Origin: Chara braunii
Lineage: Eukaryota > Streptophyta > Charophyceae > Charales > Characeae
Direction of reading: 5' to 3'
NCBI GenBank assembly: GCA_003427395.1
Contig: BFEA01000246.1
Coordinates: 1,933,746-1,959,219, forward strand
DNA length: 25,474 nucleotides
Positions 9,550-18,662 of the stretch are shown one piece after another. The stretch's first letter is position 1. Every line of letters starts with the position of its first letter. The notes beneath the pieces were generated by a model. That model saw only the letters and a list, made by a program, of their open reading frames with translations, was not told the DNA's origin and ran no database searches. The position numbers and the translations under genes are program-made.

Positions 9550-11589
9550 CCGACAGCTTACCGGACCATATTAAGCGACGCCCCCATCGCTTCGCAAGAT
9601 CAAAGCTATCAGCTCATTCATAATCCAAAATTATGACGAGAAAGGAACCGTGACCAATCCGATTAGCCGACAGACTCTGGTTCGAGGCCTCTATCAATCC
9701 ATGTCAAACACAACATTATGCTGCCAGGATTTCAACCTGGGTCTCCATTATCCCGACGCTAGGACACTTAGATACTCATCAGTATACTACAACACAAGTC
9801 TCAATGAATTTATCAATTGTCCTCTCCCATTTGTCCTAGGTAAACGCCGGCTTCTCGTTAGACGTCCCTAGTCTCGACCCTGCTAGCTGGGCCATGACTC
9901 GGGACGCGGACCCTGACCGAAACATTTGAAGGCATTCTTGCCTTCCTCCAAAAATTCTCACAATCAAACATAAATATATACATAAATCTTATCTTAGACC
10001 CTTTTTGCAGTCTAGTATAGGAAAGTCAGATCTCCATCCTGGCCCACCATAGTCTGGGTGATCGTGCCAGATCTACAGCCCACCGCATTGTTATTTTAGC
10101 GGTAGTGCCCTCGAAGGTTGCGCCACGATAGACTTTTTCCCGATAAACATTCAATCAGGACTCAAAAAGACTCGACTCGACTCATATCCCACGCCGTTCC
10201 GCGTGAGTAAAACCCTCCTAGGTGGCCACACCCCTTTAAGTCTTTACTCCCTTGGCAAGACGTAGACCCGTTGCTCAAGTTACGCCGATCAACAGTCGAC
10301 ACTAGGGGTTGCGCCCGAGTGATGCTAAACTTTACCGTTAGCTTGGTATTCTCATAAATACCCTAAGATTAACACAAGTCGTTGGACGGTGTGTCGCAAC
10401 AATACAGGCCTACTGCCGGACTACACAAAGGTCTGTTACACATAAAAGGTATTTACCAGTTTTTCATGGGACACATAGAGAAAACACAGCAACCTCTCAG
10501 CATTCACAATACAAAATCACTGTCAGATTCACAAGGTTGTGACCTCCCTACTTGATCAGAGCAAGAAGGTCACCTCTCAGTGACATCTCCCAAAATAAAT
10601 CACGCTTGCGACCTCCAAAATTTCATCAATGGCCAAACAAAACACGGTCCTTCTCGTTAGTCTTTATCATTCAAAATTAACTTTCCATGTCATTAAATTT
10701 ATTACCCACCTTTTATATGAAGGAGGTCTCACTCAATAGGTCTCTCAGTCATCCCTTCTCGTTCTAGGATGAACTCTCATGCGACCTTTCTTTTAAAATA
10801 TCTTCCTTCTCTGAAGATGAGTTTTCAAATAAACAAAAGACTGCCTTCCCACTTAAAGGCGTCTCTACCATAAAACAACTCAAACTAAGAGACCAACTTA
10901 TTGGTCATCATCATAACTCAACAATAAACATTCGACATGGTAAGCATTCGAATCTCAGTGACCTATAAATCCCTTAGGATTCTCACACTTTTCACAAAAA
11001 CAGACTGCACTTCTTCTCCTTATACCCGGCCCTACCATCCGCCCGTGGGTAGATCGCACGAGTATACCGAAGAGTAGACAGTTCACATCCATTCACATTC
11101 TCAAAATGCACAGTACACGAGATGTTTTACATACATCTTTCACACAAAACCATCATACATCAGGATAAAACCACACATGTGAGAGTGGTTGTGATCGTCA
11201 TATACAAGGAGATAGTCCCATAAATACTCAAGGGTGAAGTATCTCATCAAAAACGCAAATAATACTCTGGGTTCGTAGCTCACTCGAATTTAAATAAAAT
11301 CAATCTCAATATGATACAAGACTGCCCATGTTATCAAAGATGCCCTGGAACAAGAACTGAGTTCAACTCTCAAGAGCCAGAGAAACAACCACAATATATA
11401 CATGTCATATCATTAGCTCATGATCCTCATATCCTCAAAGAAAAACATCAGTGGCTAACAAAAACTCGACAGCACTCATACGTTGTTATCCCCTATCTGT
11501 ACAACCAACAACGTATATGCTAAAAGTTCTAAAGAAGGCAAAAACGAGAACAAAAGTAGATTCAATTATCTGACCCTAAACATGCCGAC
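9550..11589. other. Two kilobases without recognised protein gene
   Basis: This lies between the inner end of L and the gag pseudogene. Open frames are short and without domains. Visible items are the tRNA-like relic at 9717-9796, a small hairpin CACGC/GCGTG near 10191, and loosely repeated ACCTCTCAG and GCGACCTCC-type motifs at 10490-10615. Because gag reads toward it, it could contain remains of an LTR or an internal region, but I find no LTR ends, primer-binding site or polypurine tract that I can defend. Confidence 0.5.
9717..9796 (-). pseudogene. tRNA-Asp-like relic (tRNA pseudogene or SINE head)
   Basis: On the minus strand an acceptor stem TGTGTTG/CAGCATA pairs over 7 bp with two G-U pairs. 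It is followed by TA, a D-arm GTAT..GTAT with an A-box-like TAGTATACTGATGAG, a variable loop AGAC, and a T-arm CCAGG/CCTGG. The B box reads GGTTGAAATCC instead of the usual GGTTCGAATCC. The anticodon region has 26 bases instead of 17 and no convincing stem, so this is not a working tRNA. The order of parts resembles tRNA-Asp most. A tRNA-derived SINE head is equally possible. Confidence 0.45.
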
Positions 11590-13370
11590 TCAACCCAACC
11601 CCATAATTTCGTAATGACTATCAATACTTAGGCGAACCAGTCCGTACTCACTTATCTTCTCTTGGTCCTGCCTGTATAACTGAGCCCTGCCCCCGTCTGC
11701 ATATCTCTCTACCACTCTACCCTGTCTATTATACATTCTCCCTCCACTCTCCGTGATCTTGTCTGTTGCCTTGTCCTTGAGGAACTTAGAACACTCAAGA
11801 GTCCAATGCACACCATCCTTACAGAAGAAACAGAGTTGATCTACTTTCCTTTTGAAGCTCCTTCTCCTTGGCGGTGGTGGAGGTGATGAGGGAGATTCCA
11901 TTATTTCACAAATGGCCTCCTGCTGCTCTGTTCTAGGGGCTTGGCTCCCAGAGCCTGATCCGGTGACCTAGGATCTCAATCCACTCCTTAGTTCGCTCAT
12001 TTTCAAGACATACTCAGGAGTATCCAATCTTTGCGGTCTGCCCTCAGGCATGTCCTTTACCATAGTTGTCGGTATCTCCTCACGAAGAATATCCTCCCCC
12101 TGCTCGGGTATGGATGCGCTCACCCCCTCCTGCATAGTGTCAACCACCTCTAGGAGCACATCCATAAACCCCTCCCCTGAACCCTGAATTGGCTTGCTGC
12201 TACCTGTCTGCTACCCCCCCTCAGCTGACATTGGCATAGCCACTGTCATGGGTTCCATAGCTGTCGTTGGCAAGGTGGCGAGTTCAGTAGGTGCTCTGAA
12301 CTCAAAAGCCTCTCTCTCTGCTTCCCTCTTTGCCTTCGCCTCCTCTGGCTCCAGGATGACTCTTCTCATGGGCGGCTCCTGGGAGAGCCCAGTCGTGGAT
12401 GGCTGCCCAGATAAGCCCCGCACTAACTCTCTCTGAATGTCACGTTGACTACTCTCTGCCCCGTCCGCTCCTTTGGTAGGCCCCTCTCTATCCGTCCTGG
12501 TCTCCACGTCTCGAGGATGCCGCCTCAAATCTTGGATCATGGCAGCTTGACTAACCACCAACGCCCTGAGTTCTCGGACCTCTGCCTCAACCGCCTCCAA
12601 ACACACTCCATGACTCACTTCCTTCGTCTCTTTTCCGGCCAGATCATCTTCCAACATCAGATACCTATTGAAAGAAGCCTTGGCCAGGAATCGGATCTTT
12701 TGGTCCAGGTACTCATCCACCGACCTCGATATCCCGAGTCCTGCCTTCTCTGGAGCCGTCAACCCTTCACTATACGTACCCCAAAACTCATCCCACATCT
12801 CCTGGACTCCACAGGGATTGGGGGTGCATTAAGTGGCTGATCAAGGAGTGTTCCTGCCGCCTCAAGTCTCTGCCTTTCCTCCCAAATCTCCTCTACGCGC
12901 TTCCCGACCCTGGTCCGTCTCTCCTCAGTTGTCTCTCCTGCTGGCACTCTCCCTCTCGTGCGACGGTTAGCTCTCTCCAGAATCTCAGCCCCCGCCTCTC
13001 TCTCCGGCTGGTGCGGCTCCCACGGTGGCTCCATAGGCACCGGCTCCTCGATGTCAGGGTGCTCCAGGGTGTAAGCTGCCAGATGTCTATCAATCATAGA
13101 CAGGGCCTCTCTCCTCCGGTCAGCTCTCTCTCGCTCCCTCTCTGTCCTCATTGTCGGCGAAAGGGCCGCCTCTGCTGGAGGTGGCGGGATCTCCTCCTGT
13201 CGGGGCTCCTCCTCTCTCTCGCATGATGCCGCTCTTGATACACCTTTCGGTCCTATCCCCGCAGCGAGCCCCTGAAGTGGAGTGTCCTCTCCAACCTCTA
13301 TCACCTCCTCTGCTGTGCGTCTACCTTGGGCACCTCGCCTTACCTCACTCTCTCCCTCACGGTGTCGTAC
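11590..13370 (-). pseudogene. gag pseudogene of a Ty3/gypsy-type element, C-terminal two thirds
   Basis: Gag forms the retrotransposon capsid and binds its RNA. Reading on the minus strand from 13370, a Glu/Arg-rich, coiled-coil-like region spans 13370-12760. The frame then shifts near 12760-12798 and continues 12798-12214. After an in-frame TAG (12211-12213) it resumes to another TAG (11968-11970) and then to 11590. The last part holds a Pro-rich linker (PPPPPRRR) and a retroviral zinc knuckle, C-x2-C-x4-H-x4-C, in CFFCKDGVHWTLEC at about 11850-11810. The peptide type identifies it as gag, and the knuckle is diagnostic. The N-terminal part is missing here and appears to lie at 20275-21176, separated by element R. 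No protease or pol follows the knuckle. Confidence 0.8.
13361..13370. repeat. Left copy of candidate target-site duplication of R
   Basis: GGTGTCGTAC lies immediately outside the R palindrome and inside the gag frame. It matches GGTGTCGGAC at 20265-20274 with one mismatch. Both are at the broken ends of gag. Confidence 0.6.
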
Positions 13371-13395
13371 CAAATACCCTTACAAGGGTATTTGG
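13370..13395. repeat. Terminal palindrome of element R
   Basis: A perfect 26-base palindrome with 12-bp arms (CCAAATACCCTT and its complement) around AC. Its outer bases differ from those of the L palindrome with pairing conserved. Fourteen bases further in is GTCACGCG. The same 8-mer lies 15 bases inside the palindrome at the other end of R (20249-20266, reverse complement), a weak sign of inverted ends. Confidence 0.85.
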
Positions 13396-13683
13396 CATGT
13401 TTTATGCAAGTCACGCGAGTGCGGCCTTGCCCGCCCGACGGTCTGCGCGCAGGAGGAAGCTTATGTCTCTTTAGGGTGAGTGGCGTGCGCAGGGTATTGA
13501 CGGCGAGGCGCCACCATGCGCTACCTGAGCGTGCACGGCATCACGGGTTAGCGGGACGCGCGACGTTTATTTATATTTTGTATTATTTATTGTTGTATTG
13601 TCTTTATCTGTAGGCTCCAGCATCTTTGTTAGTTCGGACGTGACGCCGAATTTAATGGTCGTCACGACCGTCGAGGACCTTGA

Positions 13684-14124
13684 GTGCACGCCTCGTTTGG
13701 TGTGTCCGCGTGTTCGGGATGCCGGCAAAGGTCCTCTACCACGCCGTTGCTGAGCCGAGCACGGTCAGGGTTTGAGTTTGTAGTTGCACTCGAGGGGAAA
13801 AGGTCGATAATGCTGAATGTATATGACCTGCGCTGTGGGCCCGATGAGGTCGCATGGGGGTGTGTTATATTCGTGGGATTGCCGGGAGTGCGATCACCGA
13901 CTGTTTCCGTGGCAACGCCAAAGCCACCCTTTTATAGTTACGGGGAACCCCGTAGCAGCCGCATCCGTGCCTTAAAGCCCCGAACGAGGAAGCATGTGGG
14001 AGTCACACCCAGTAGCAGGTGTGATACCTGCCATGACAGAGGCCAGCCGTTGGTAGCAGGGTCGGACTTCGTTAGTGGGCCAGTCACTAGGCCAGCCGAT
14101 AGCATCAGGACCGAGCCTCGTTGA
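13684..14124 (+). other. Open frame over the peptide-like block (R copy)
   Basis: An open frame of 146 codons whose residues about 25-75 match the L block at 8621-8851, including IMLNVYDLR. The conserved part has hydrophobic strands but no family I recognise. Downstream of about 13930 the frame agrees poorly with L at protein level although the DNA still aligns, which argues against a conserved protein over the full length. Treat as a candidate degraded gene or a non-coding conserved block. Confidence 0.35.
14015..14031. repeat. Hairpin GCAGGT/ACCTGC, counterpart of an L hairpin
   Basis: A 6-bp perfect stem around GTGAT. The homologous L structure (8546-8564) has AGCAG/CTGCT around a 9-base loop. 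Both sit about 10 bases beyond an ACCC-rich stretch. Confidence 0.6.
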
Positions 14125-14650
14125 CAGGCCAGTCACGGTTTCTCCCCTGCAAGTCCCTCTCCCCTATGAACTTCAGCGATCTCTGGTCAATGCCCCCTCA
14201 CGGAGGGGGGGCCAACGGTGTACCTCTAGGAGGCGGGGGCCGAGCTGCTCACAGAAAAGGGCTATTGAACCGACTGGTAGCCGGTTCCCTCCGAGGTTCC
14301 CTCAGGATAGCTGGAGCTGCCGGAGCAGCTGGCCGACCACTACGACAGAGTCCACCGCTGTTGGGGCCAGTGTTTCAAGGAAACGAGGTGGGTGGTTGTA
14401 GAGGCAGGGGGAGCGTTGGAAAGAAGCAACGAGTGTTGGTACGGTATAGTGAAGGGCACTAAGACAGGCAGCGGCGCTGCGCAGCAACAGACAGAAAGAT
14501 AGCGCAGCGGGCTGATGGACGTTGTGGGAGTGCTGAGGAGGAGGGGCGAAGCGGAGACAGTAAGATGGGCGGATGGATTTGGACGGGATCTAGCATAAGG
14601 TGCATGCGGGGCGGAGAGAGCGCAGCAAGGAGGCTATGGCCGAGTGAAGA
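14125..14650. other. R interior, G-rich, no gene recognised
   Basis: Open frames of 86-113 codons overlap on both strands without domains. DNA still aligns loosely with L (reverse complement of about 8230-8450) at the GGAGCTGC- and GACCACTACGAC-type motifs. Confidence 0.45.
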
Positions 14651-14654
14651 GGAT

Positions 14655-15230
14655 ACAACTCGCCCGTTCCTTGACGGAATCGGGCGAAGTAAGAGCCGAT
14701 TTTGGGGTTTTGACCCCATGATGTCAGATTAGTTAGTGAGTTAGTAGAAATAGTATTAGAAGGAAGTGGGTGCGTGAAGCTATGTCGGGAGGACGGGTAT
14801 GGCAGAAGGAGAAAGTGGATTCCTCGCTCGTTCCTCCATGGCTTTGAACGGGGAAAGAGGCGGTCCCTGGGTTTTTGCCCCGGGCAAATCACGTAATAGG
14901 ATTAGTTTTAGCACTAGGATATTAGATTAGGTGGTTAGTGAGAAAAAGTTTGCAAGGAGCTATGGCGGGAGAAGGAAGGAAGAAGAAGGAGGTTGAGAAA
15001 CACATATCTTGCACGTTTCTGAATGGATTTCGACGAGGTAAAAGTCGAAATTGTGGTTTTTGGGTAGGGCGAATACAGTGATGACGTTGGTTTTTCGGGT
15101 GGGATGTTAGTTTGGCCGGGGTTAGTACCATAGGCTGCGCCCGGAGGAAGCGCAATTATGGCGGTGAACACTTCCGCGTTTTAACGGAAGATTCATTCAA
15201 ATTTTGCCCATTTGTTTTTGTGGGGGATGC
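14655..15230. repeat. Four tandem hairpin units of about 170 bp (R arm)
   Basis: On the minus strand each unit carries an AAAACCCC-like motif (plus-strand positions about 14700, 14867, 15051 and 15210, spacing 167, 184 and 159) next to a hairpin. The hairpins are 14661-14686 (CGCCCGTTCC against GGAATCGGGCG, one bulge), 14829-14850 (CGTTC/GAACG), 15028-15050 (TTTCGAC/GTCGAAA) and 15171-15190 (CTTCCG/CGGAAG). Stem sequences differ completely between units, yet each pairs. L has the same series at 7445-7860. The minus-strand open frames here (60-100 codons) read a loosely repetitive peptide and are likely by-products. Confidence 0.7.
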
Positions 15231-15255
15231 AGCAGGCGGGGCAGTGAAGATGAAG

Positions 15256-15662
15256 ACTTACCTGTCGTACAGTGCACCGCCATTATCTCAGTAACTTATC
15301 ACTAACTTGGTCTCACTGATGACCAGGTGCATGGGTCTATTCGCGTACGGTTCCTTGAACCGGGCATGCTCGTTGTGAATCTTTCCACACTTTGGTAGAG
15401 GATTCACTTGCAGAACAGTGAGCTATAGGCGGCAACTGAGCGCTGGTAAGAGGTAAGGAAGTGCGCAGTTTGGAGAAAGAGAGAGAGGGCAAATAACACT
15501 CGCCGCGGGGAGAATAGCCATAAACAACGAGTTGAAAGCCCGACCACTATGCCAAACTGCGTGCTGACCAGATAACGGGTTGGTAGTGTATCATCTGTGT
15601 CTTAGTGAACGAGGACAGAAGTAGCGAGTACAGCAGGGGCAACAGAGCCAGAGGGAAACAGA

Positions 15663-15744
<82 letters not shown>

Positions 15745-15753
15745 ACTTACCTG
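15256..15753 (-). promoter_or_regulatory. Two splice-donor-like CAG|GTAAGT sites on the minus strand
   Basis: CAG|GTAAGT occurs in reverse complement at 15256-15264 and 15745-15753. The second is preceded on the minus strand by a pyrimidine-rich tract ending CTCTGCCCAG, so it has acceptor and donor fused at one point, the form of a recursive splice site. A third donor-like AAG|GTAAGT lies at 18055-18063, also minus. Confidence 0.3.
15667..15740. repeat. (GA)n microsatellite
   Basis: About 37 GA units, absent from the homologous place in L. It directly abuts the fused splice-like site on the minus strand, where it would lie just inside a putative intron. Confidence 0.97.
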
Positions 15754-16600
15754 GGCAGAGGAGGAAGCAGGGTCGGGAGGTTGCCACCCACCAAGCCAGG
15801 CATATAGAGAGGGGGGCTGCTCAGTTCGGGATGTCTGTGTTGCCTGTGGGTGATGGTGGATGCTCATGGGAGTGATTCCCTAACTCAGTGGGTGGTGGGA
15901 GCCAACAGTCTGCGGTGTTCAATCATGATGTAAGTAGGTGAGGTGCTGTTTTGCTCCATATAGGATGTGCGAACTGCCTCGTCTGCGCTCCGCCGCTGCC
16001 CTGCTGCCTGGGTTCCACTTGCCTAAGTGTGGGCTCTTGCGGATTGCTGAGTTTGTTGTGCGGTAGGACCGGATCGTTGTTGTGGCCTCGTGCTCCGCTG
16101 CTTTGCTGCCATACTGCTCACCGCAGGCCGCGCCTTCTGCATGTTGCCACTTGTGCGCCTTGGAGGTTGGTGGCCTTGCTGCAGATGCCCTGTGCCCCGC
16201 TCCGCGGTCGTCGGCTTGCTAGTCCGGTCGCCCCGTCGTCCCTTACAGGGTTGTTGCCCTGCTTATGTTGTCCTGAATTTTACGGCTTCTACGTTGTTTC
16301 CTGCGTGCTATGGTACTCCTCACGATCGCTTGAATGGGAAGTTGGATGTTGAGGGTACACCCGGTAGTTGGCAAATACAACTTGTCGCGGAGTACGGTAG
16401 CGGTAGGCTAGCTGCAGGGTGAAGGCTTGGGGGTCAGTTGGTGTAGTGCATTGTTGCGGGGTGGGGAGGGGCCGCCGGTACATTGAACTTGCGGTGTATT
16501 GTTGTGTTGCTTAGAACTGGCGGGTTGGGGGCTCCTCCGGGATCCTAGGGGGGCGGAAGTGTGATGTAAAGGGAGTGGTTGAACGGTCAGGGAGGTGTTG
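15754..16600. other. R interior without recognised gene
   Basis: A Cys/Leu-rich open frame of 133 codons (15951-16352, plus) has no domain and no counterpart in L. The region is GC-rich and aligns poorly with L. Confidence 0.5.
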
Positions 16601-16930
16601 CTGCGAACTGAGAAGTCGTCAGAGAGTTAACTTCAACAGCTGACTCGGAATTGACCAAGCTGTTACACTTGACCACCATTGTGGGGCTCTCAGGCGACTG
16701 AAGATTACGAGGCCCTCTCCTGGGAGTTGAGTTTGTCCCCCTCCTGTATCTCGAGAGTCGCAAACCTCATCTATCTGCCTCTCTTACTCTCAGTTTAATC
16801 TTGTTCAGAGAGGAAGGCGGCAGGCGGGATTGCAACCCGTAGGATTGCTGCAAGACTCTGTGGGGAGTCAGCCCACCGATTGCGGGAGCTCTGTCGAAAC
16901 TCAGGAGGAGTTCTGGAGGCAGGGAACTGA
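16600..16930. repeat. Blocks conserved in inverted orientation with L
   Basis: Reverse complement counterparts of 5926-6060 and 6140-6230. They include the exact 17-base match at 16819-16835. No frame is conserved between the copies. Confidence 0.75.
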
Positions 16931-17094
16931 AAGGTAACCATTGCTTTCCTTCTATAAACCCAGTATAGCCCCTACTTGTATTCAATGTATGTTTGACTGA
17001 GTATGTTGCCTGCCTCCCTATTTTGGCGTTCAGTTTGACCTTAGAACACAATTTAGACTAAGTAAAGAAATGATTGTGCAAATTCAGTTTCATT

Positions 17095-17197
17095 TTTTTT
17101 TTTGTTTGACTGAAAGAAGATTGTGGGATTGCATCTGGGGAAAGGATGGGAGGAAGACAGTATTGCATGAAGTTTGACTGGGTCATTAAGGCTGGGA
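17095..17197. other. Spacer before the R hairpin array
   Basis: Contains a short T-run at 17094-17103 and repeated AGTTTGACTG phrases. It corresponds to AGTCAAACT phrases at 5845-5885 in L. No gene seen. Confidence 0.5.
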
Positions 17198-18011
17198 AGT
17201 CCCCATAAGTTTGGGGAGACCCACTGCTGTGTTTATTTTGGATTGCTTGGAGCATCAGACCATTCCATAAGTTTTGGTGGTTTTATTGCTCTGGAGGCTG
17301 GGAAGTCCCCATAAGTTTGGGGAGATCTAGTGTTGTGGGATTGCATGGAGAGTCAGACCATTCTATAAGTTTAGGTGTTCTGGTTGCTCTGACTTGTGAG
17401 GGCTGAATGTGAATGATTTTTCAGGGGCCAAGCATGTTCCATAAGTTTGGGTGGCTTGGTTGCCTTGTTTACTTGGGTTTTTGTCAGTTTCGTTAGTTTT
17501 TGAACGAGGAAGTCTGAGCATGTTCCATAAGTTTGGGTGGATCAGTCTCTTCGTGCTTTGGCTTTAAGAAAAACGAATCAGGCAGAGACTCAGACTGTTC
17601 TGTAAGTTCAGGTGGTCTGACTCAAAGCCTTGCACATGCCGGAACCCAAAGGTTATAATTTGACTATACTCTATTACTATTTTTATCTATGAACAAGCTT
17701 GTCAGGCAGGGTCCTATAAGTTTGGGTGACCTGACTATAGCCCTATCACCAACTGAAGAGAGTACTAATTAAGAATAAACTTGTGGTACGAAGGGGCAGA
17801 CTGAATCTTGAGCTGAAGATGATCGATTCAGTTATATGCTACCTCAAAAGACTAAGTGCAGACAATTATATAAATCTTAGATACTTAAACAGTTCAGGGC
17901 GACTAGGGTGGCCTAGTCACATGCCCAAGGAAGAGAAAAATTGTTGTGCCCTGTGTTTTTGTATATTCCATGGCTGAGCTGAACATGTTCCATAAGTTTG
18001 GGTGGTCTAGC
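17198..18011. repeat. Array of nine covarying hairpin repeats (R arm)
   Basis: Nine copies of a core close to CATGTTCCATAAGTTTGGGTGG lie with inner parts at 17200-17217, 17265-17277, 17306-17323, 17363-17374, 17439-17450, 17525-17536, 17600-17611, 17714-17725 and 17990-18001. The loop TAAGTT is invariant. The inner stem varies with pairing kept: CCA/TGG, CTA/TAG, CTG/CAG, and TCCCCA/TGGGGA in two copies. Outer stems also vary: GTCAGA/TCTGAC (17352, 17388), CCAAGC/GCTTGG (17428, 17454), CTGA/TCAG (17514, 17542), TCAGAC/GTCTGA (17590, 17615), GTCAGG/CCTGAC (17701, 17730). Between the stems is an asymmetric internal loop, about CATGTT on one side and GTGG on the other. The reverse complement of the L array has the same loop and plan. 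Confidence 0.85.
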
Positions 18012-18248
18012 TTTATGTCTTATGTAAGCTAGGTTGACTTGGGATGGTGAGAGTACTTACCTTTGTGGTTTGGCCTGCATGTGACTGAGTGAGGCTACTA
18101 CCTAGTCTGAGTTTCAGTTTGATAGGTAGTTGCTCGACACGTGCTGGAGCCATAGGAGTTAGTTTCAATTTCTTCATTTTCAGAGCCAAGTTTTTTTACT
18201 TAAATCAATTTCTGCATTTTCTGGGATCTTTTATTATACTCGGTCTTG
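18012..18248. other. No gene recognised
   Basis: A minus-strand donor-like site lies at 18055-18063. The rest is T-rich without repeats or domains. Confidence 0.5.
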
Positions 18249-18546
18249 TATAAATCTTGATAAGTCACTTTCTCTATGGGAAGCGCTGCCGAAATTTTTA
18301 CAAAACCAAGGAGTTAGTCAAATTTTGTCTTTTCAAAGTTCAGTCTGTCTGACTTTTGTATATGACTTAGTAAAAATCTGGAGAGTCTCATTTTCTAAGG
18401 GGAGTGGTGCCCAAATTTTTACTAATTCAGGGAGTTAGATAAAATCTGACTTTGGAAGGTTGAAGATGATTTTTGTTTTTATATTTACGCTGAGATAAAT
18501 TCTAGAAAGACACTTTTTCTACGGGAAGCGCTGCCGAAATTTTCTT
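18249..18546. repeat. Three further hairpin units of about 122 bp
   Basis: Units begin at about 18249, 18371 and 18494. Each has an outer AT stem: TAAAAAT/ATTTTTA perfect at 18371-18377 and 18415-18421, TATAAAT/ATTTTTA with one mismatch at 18249-18255 and 18294-18300, and a weaker AAAT/ATTT form in the third. Inside is a hairpin around TCTAt, TCTAA or TCTAC, for example CATTTTC against GGGGAGTG at 18389-18406. Two units share GGGAAGCGCTGCCGAAATTTT. The second unit's TTTTCTAAGGGGAGTGG resembles the main array core, so this is probably a diverged subfamily. Confidence 0.65.
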
Positions 18547-18622
18547 AGTTTAGAAGAGATAGACTATATTTTGACAGGTGGCGACTTTGGCGATCCTCTC
18601 TGTATGAGGGAGGTTCTGCCAT

Positions 18623-18662
18623 AGGTCTACCTTTCTTTAGGCGCTGGCTTAAAGATAGACCT
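18623..18662. repeat. Long two-part hairpin
   Basis: Outer stem AGGTCTA/TAGACCT, 7 bp perfect, continuing into TTCTTTA against TTAAAGA around a 9-base loop. Isolated, between the hairpin arrays and the far end of R. Confidence 0.65.

Noticed and set aside
9550-11589. LTR of the retroelement
   Set aside because: No matching second copy, terminal TG..CA pair or primer-binding site could be found by eye.
15547-15867. Open frames across the (GA)n tract
   Set aside because: Translations of a dinucleotide repeat (Ser-Leu or Arg-Glu), absent from the L copy.
15951-16352. 133-codon Cys/Leu-rich open frame
   Set aside because: No domain, no counterpart in L, and GC-rich DNA gives such frames by chance.
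17198-18011. Integron attC-like or IS200/IS605-type hairpins
   Set aside because: Folded repeats with variable stems recall attC, but there is no integrase or TnpA gene and no conserved attC box, and the genome is eukaryotic.
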